Below, piece by piece: positions 61,144 through 64,000 of a stretch of 64,000 nucleotides of DNA (its first letter is position 1; every line of letters starts with the position of its first letter). The notes below the pieces were generated by a model that saw only the letters and a program-made list of their open reading frames with translations, did no database searches and was not told the DNA's origin. The DNA is from DATLFA01 sp039934635. Lineage in GTDB: Bacteria > Actinomycetota > Acidimicrobiia > Acidimicrobiales > WLNW01. The translations under genes and the position numbers were made by a program. Location: contig JBDTLT010000003.1 of the NCBI GenBank assembly GCA_039934635.1, forward strand, positions 42,235 to 106,234. The letters are read 5' to 3'.

Positions 61144-62535
61144 GTGGACGACGCCGCGAAGGCCGAGTTCTACAAGAGGCTTACCGCACCGATCGGAGCG
61201 ACGGGCCAACCGAATCGCGCTCGCGATGCCGTCAACCAAGCGATGATCCGCCACTGGTGTGATGCAATGGGTGACGCCAACCCGTACTACACCGATCCCG
61301 ACGCAGCCGCCGCCGGGCCGCACGGGCAGGTCGTCGCACCGCCCATGATGCTCAACGCGTGGACGATGGTCGGCAACATCGCGCGCCCACTCGACCCCAA
61401 CGACCCGCAGAGTCTCGTCGGCCACCAACTCGACAGCGCGGGGTACATCGGCGTGGTCGCCACCAATTGTGAGCACGTCTACACGCGCTACCCACGCCTC
61501 GGCGACCACCTCACCGGCACGATCAAGCTCGTCGACGTCTCCGAAGAAAAACAGACGGGGCTCGGCATCGGTCACTTCGTCACCACCGAGACCGAATACC
61601 ACGACCAGGACGGCGAACACGTCGGGTCGATGTTCTTTCGCATCCTCAAGTTCAAACCGGGCACCGGCCGAGCACCCAGCGCCACGGCGGGTGGCAGCGA
61701 ACGACCACGGCGACCTCGTCCCGGCATGAATCAGGACACCCGGTTCTTCTGGGACGGGTTAGAGGCGGGCGAACTGCGCATCCAGCGCTGCAACCGGTGC
61801 GGCGCCCTCGAACATCCGCCAACCGTGCGTTGCCTCACGTGCGGGTCGACCGATCGCGGCTATGTGGTCGCTTCGGGTCGCGCGCACCTCTACAGCTATG
61901 TCGTCGCGCATCATCCGCAAGTGCCGTCGTTCGACTATCCGCTCAACATCGGTTTGGTCGAGCTCGACGAGGGCATCCGACTCGTCACCAACATCGTTGC
62001 GTGCACCGCCGATCAACTCGACATCGGTATGCCGCTCGAGCTGTGCTTCCTGAAGAGCCACGACGACATCACGTTGCATCAGTTCCGCCCGGCGAAACCC
62101 GAGCGACGTACAACCACGCTCACCTTCGATGAGGTCGAGGTGGGCGACCGGTTGCCGCTGTGCCCGATACCGATCACACCCACACTGATCGTGTCGACGG
62201 CCATGGCGTCGCGCGATTACCAAGACGTACATCACGACCGTGACCAAGCACAGCGCAAGGGGTCCAAGGACATCTTCATGAACATCCTCACGTCGAGCGG
62301 GTTGTCCGGTCGCTACGTCACCGATTGGGCCGGCCCCGACGCAATCGTCAAAAACCTCAAGATTCGCCTCGGCGCCCCCAATTATCCCTACGACTCGATG
62401 ACGATGTCGGGCTCGGTCGCCCGCAAGGAAGTGGTCGACGGCCAAGGCATCGTGCAGGTCGCATTCGAGGGCCGCAACTCACTCGGCGCCCACGTCACCG
62501 GCACGATCGACCTCGCACTTCCGAAGGCAGGCTGA
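61144..62535 (+). CDS. MaoC-DUF35-MaoC fusion (ChsH2-ChsH1-like enoyl-CoA hydratase)
   Basis: 463 aa from GTG 61144, preceded by AAGGGGGG. Three parts. 1) N-terminal MaoC-like hot-dog (1-175), with the hydratase motif degraded: MGDANPYYTD has Tyr49 where His is needed. 2) DUF35 (195-315): zinc ribbon Cys216, Cys219, Cys230, Cys233 (RCNRCG, RCLTCG) then the OB fold. 3) C-terminal hot-dog (325-463) with MASRDYQDVHHD, Asp358 and His363, as in an active hydratase. In Mycobacterium tuberculosis ChsH2 is MaoC-DUF35 with a non-catalytic hot-dog, ChsH1 is the catalytic hot-dog, and ltp2 follows. The same order is fused here, and an Ltp2-like gene follows 5 nt later. Steroid side-chain hydratase role is inferred from this match. 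Confidence 0.9.
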   Translation: MDDAAKAEFYKRLTAPIGATGQPNRARDAVNQAMIRHWCDAMGDANPYYTDPDAAAAGPHGQVVAPPMMLNAWTMVGNIARPLDPNDPQSLVGHQLDSAGYIGVVATNCEHVYTRYPRLGDHLTGTIKLVDVSEEKQTGLGIGHFVTTETEYHDQDGEHVGSMFFRILKFKPGTGRAPSATAGGSERPRRPRPGMNQDTRFFWDGLEAGELRIQRCNRCGALEHPPTVRCLTCGSTDRGYVVASGRAHLYSYVVAHHPQVPSFDYPLNIGLVELDEGIRLVTNIVACTADQLDIGMPLELCFLKSHDDITLHQFRPAKPERRTTTLTFDEVEVGDRLPLCPIPITPTLIVSTAMASRDYQDVHHDRDQAQRKGSKDIFMNILTSSGLSGRYVTDWAGPDAIVKNLKIRLGAPNYPYDSMTMSGSVARKEVVDGQGIVQVAFEGRNSLGAHVTGTIDLALPKAG

Positions 62536-62540
62536 CGATC

Positions 62541-63713
62541 ATGATGAACTACAGCGGAACCACCGCCATCGTCGGCATCGGCGCCACCGAGTTCTCCAAG
62601 GACTCGGGCCGCACACCACTCGCGCTGGCCGTCGAGGCGTGCCAAGCCGCGCTCGACGACGCCGGTGTCGCCGCCGATCAAGTCAACGGCATGGTCACGT
62701 TCTCGGCAGAGATGAACACCGAGATCGAAGTGGCTCGCAACCTCGGCATTCCCAATCTGACCCACTTCTCGATGATCCACCACGGTGGCGGCGCGGCGTG
62801 CGGCACCATCGCGCAGGCCGCGATGGCCGTTGCGTCGGGGCAAGCCGACTACGTGCTCGTCTACCGCGCCTTCAACGAGCGGTCGTGGGCGCGCTTCGGG
62901 GCCGGTGTACAAGATCGCCCGGCCGGCGCAGAGGTATCCGAGCTCAGCTTCTCGTGGACGTCGCCGTTCGGCCTGTTGACTCCGGCGTCGTGGGTCGCGA
63001 TGTTCGCCACGCGGTACATGCACGAATATGGCGCAACCAGCGAAGACTTCGGTCGCGTCGCGGTGGCCGATCGTAGGCACGCGGCCACCAATCCCAAGGC
63101 TCACTTCTACCAGCGGCCGATCACGCTCGAAGACCACCAGAACAGTCGGTGGATCATGTATCCCCTGCATCTGCTCGACTGTTGCCAAGAGAGCGACGGC
63201 GGCCAAGCACTGCTCGTCACCACCATGGAACGCGCCCGCGACTTGCGCCAGAAACCGGCAAAGATCGCGGCAGCGGCACAGGGGTCGGCGACCGGCCAAC
63301 AGATGATGCGCAGCTATTACCGTCCGTCGATCACCGGCATCCCCGAGATGGGGTTGTGCGCGCAGCAGCTCTACGAGAACTCCGGCATCGGCCCCGCCGA
63401 CATCCAGACGGCCGTCTTCTATGACCACTTCACGCCGTTGGTGCTGCCGCAACTCGAAGAGTTCGGCTTTTGCGGCCGTGGCGAAGCGAAGGACTTCATC
63501 CGCGATGGCGCGCTCGAGATCGGGGGCCGACTGCCCATCAACACCAACGGCGGGCAACTCGGCGAGGCCTACATTCACGGCATGAACGGCATCGCCGAAG
63601 CGGTGCGACAAGTGCGCGGCAGCGCAGTCAACCAGATCGACGCCGTCGAAAACGTACTCGTCACCGCGGGCACCGCGGTTCCGACGAGTGCTCTGATCGT
63701 CTCGCAACCGTAG
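62541..63713 (+). CDS. Thiolase-fold lipid-transfer protein / Ltp2-like aldolase
   Basis: 390 aa from ATG 62541 (62544 also ATG), 5 nt after the hydratase fusion. Thiolase fold: TAIVGIGATEFSKDSGRTPL, ACQAALDDAGVAADQVNGM, HHGGGAACGTIAQAAMAVAS, QADYVLVYRAFNERS, INTNGGQLGEAYIHGMNGI and the C-terminal VLVTAGTAVPTSALIV. The classical thiolase C-terminal active His/Cys pair (GHPxGxxG and CxG) is altered (NTNGGQLGEAY), as in the SCP2-thiolase-like aldolases such as Ltp2. The DUF35 domain of the neighbour is the Ltp2 docking module in known complexes, so the pair probably cleaves a beta-hydroxyacyl-CoA by retro-aldol reaction. Confidence 0.9.
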   Translation: MMNYSGTTAIVGIGATEFSKDSGRTPLALAVEACQAALDDAGVAADQVNGMVTFSAEMNTEIEVARNLGIPNLTHFSMIHHGGGAACGTIAQAAMAVASGQADYVLVYRAFNERSWARFGAGVQDRPAGAEVSELSFSWTSPFGLLTPASWVAMFATRYMHEYGATSEDFGRVAVADRRHAATNPKAHFYQRPITLEDHQNSRWIMYPLHLLDCCQESDGGQALLVTTMERARDLRQKPAKIAAAAQGSATGQQMMRSYYRPSITGIPEMGLCAQQLYENSGIGPADIQTAVFYDHFTPLVLPQLEEFGFCGRGEAKDFIRDGALEIGGRLPINTNGGQLGEAYIHGMNGIAEAVRQVRGSAVNQIDAVENVLVTAGTAVPTSALIVSQP

Positions 63714-63720
63714 GGTCCCG

Positions 63721-64000
63721 CTGCAGCACGACGCCTTCGCCGTTTGTCTTCCGGGACTCGAAGTGCTCGTCGAGCACGAGCTCGACGCGCTCGGCGTCGG
63801 CTACTGCCGTGCCCGCCGCGGTGGTGTCGAGTTCCGAGCGACCACTCGGCAGCTCTACGCCGCCAACGTGTGGTCGCGTACGGCCACCCGCATCATCATC
63901 CGTGTGCGCACCTTTCGGGCCCGCACATTCGAAGAGCTCGAAGCCGGCGCGGCTGACACTCCCTGGTTCGATTTCGCGTCACCCGAACGCGCGGTTCGTT
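63721..64000 (+). CDS. THUMP-domain class I SAM RNA methyltransferase (RlmL/Trm14-like), N-terminal part
   Basis: The gene runs off the right edge; only 93 codons are here. The text LQHDAFAVCLPGLEVLVEHE, GVGYCRARRGGVEFRATTRQ, LYAANVWSRTATRIIIRVRT and FRARTFEELEAGAADTPWFD is the N-terminal ferredoxin-like plus start of the THUMP domain of RlmL-type rRNA/tRNA methyltransferases. The frame upstream has no ATG, GTG or TTG between the stop at 63694 and 63757; a CTG at 63721, with AGGG 5 nt before, is the only start that keeps the first beta strand, so a CTG start is likely. Confidence 0.75.
   Translation, partial: MQHDAFAVCLPGLEVLVEHELDALGVGYCRARRGGVEFRATTRQLYAANVWSRTATRIIIRVRTFRARTFEELEAGAADTPWFDFASPERAVR

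Overview
The window is a gene-dense, high-GC stretch with about 59 protein genes. Almost every gap is under 120 bp; the longest are 28128-28346 and 59222-59395, and none reaches 300 bp. I see no tRNA, rRNA, CRISPR array, IS element or prophage. An actinobacterium fits best, most likely of class Acidimicrobiia (Ilumatobacter-like). The reasons are an FbiD-type coenzyme F420 gene, two luciferase-type oxidoreductases, a mycothiol-dependent-enzyme relative, a ferrochelatase with the actinobacterial [2Fe-2S] cysteines, a non-mevalonate isoprenoid gene (dxs), many acyl-CoA and P450 enzymes, and the 'GWW.ASDGRWYPPE' N-terminal motif. The taxonomic call is inference.

Layout. 1-9.3 kb: acyl-CoA dehydrogenase (cut by the edge), a 669-aa protein of unknown function, gpsA, fbiD, a PIG-L deacetylase, an alpha/beta hydrolase, an HD-domain metalloprotein, an epoxide hydrolase and a CoA-transferase. 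9.4-13.7 kb: D-aminoacylase-type amidohydrolase, a proline-rich lipoprotein, a P450. 13.7-15.5 kb: fasciclin lipoprotein, ECF sigma factor and RskA-type anti-sigma factor on one strand, echoing the mycobacterial SigK/RskA/MPT70-MPT83 set. 15.6-33.4 kb: a catabolic region (SDRs, second P450, FAD monooxygenase, SnoaL-like protein, acyl-CoA ligase, LLM oxidoreductase, acyl-CoA dehydrogenase, tandem-fused CoA-transferase next to a thiamine-diphosphate lyase), with an isolated Flp pilin and a DUF222-HNH gene. 33.5-43.8 kb: housekeeping (PAP2 membrane protein, dxs, nfuA, ABC-F ATPase, crotonase, septum-formation-domain protein, MDMPI, YceH, ferrochelatase). 43.8-48.3 kb: an OmpR-type two-component system divergent from a DUF1800/DUF1501 pair. 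48.3-52.0 kb: an LLM enzyme, a secreted lipoprotein, a 'WTDGLP'-type protein and a selenoprotein gene. 52.1-64 kb: M1 peptidase, topoisomerase IV-type A and B subunits, RecB-type nuclease, a protein with a ParB-like N-terminus, mutM, a fused ChsH2-ChsH1-like hydratase with an Ltp2-like aldolase, and the start of an RNA methyltransferase.

The main discovery is at 51473-52018 on the minus strand. A UGSC-family protein is interrupted by an in-frame TGA at the exact Sec position of its U-G-x-C motif. Immediately downstream of that TGA is a perfect 7-bp hairpin with a G-first apical loop that fits the bacterial SECIS rules. Its likely partner follows directly in the same operon.

Two genome-wide habits are visible. 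First, about twenty genes have a TANNNT box ending 6-8 nt before the start codon with no Shine-Dalgarno sequence, which indicates leaderless transcripts and fixes many starts. Second, a short palindromic repeat with core CCCGAGCGG occurs eight times, mostly at gene edges.
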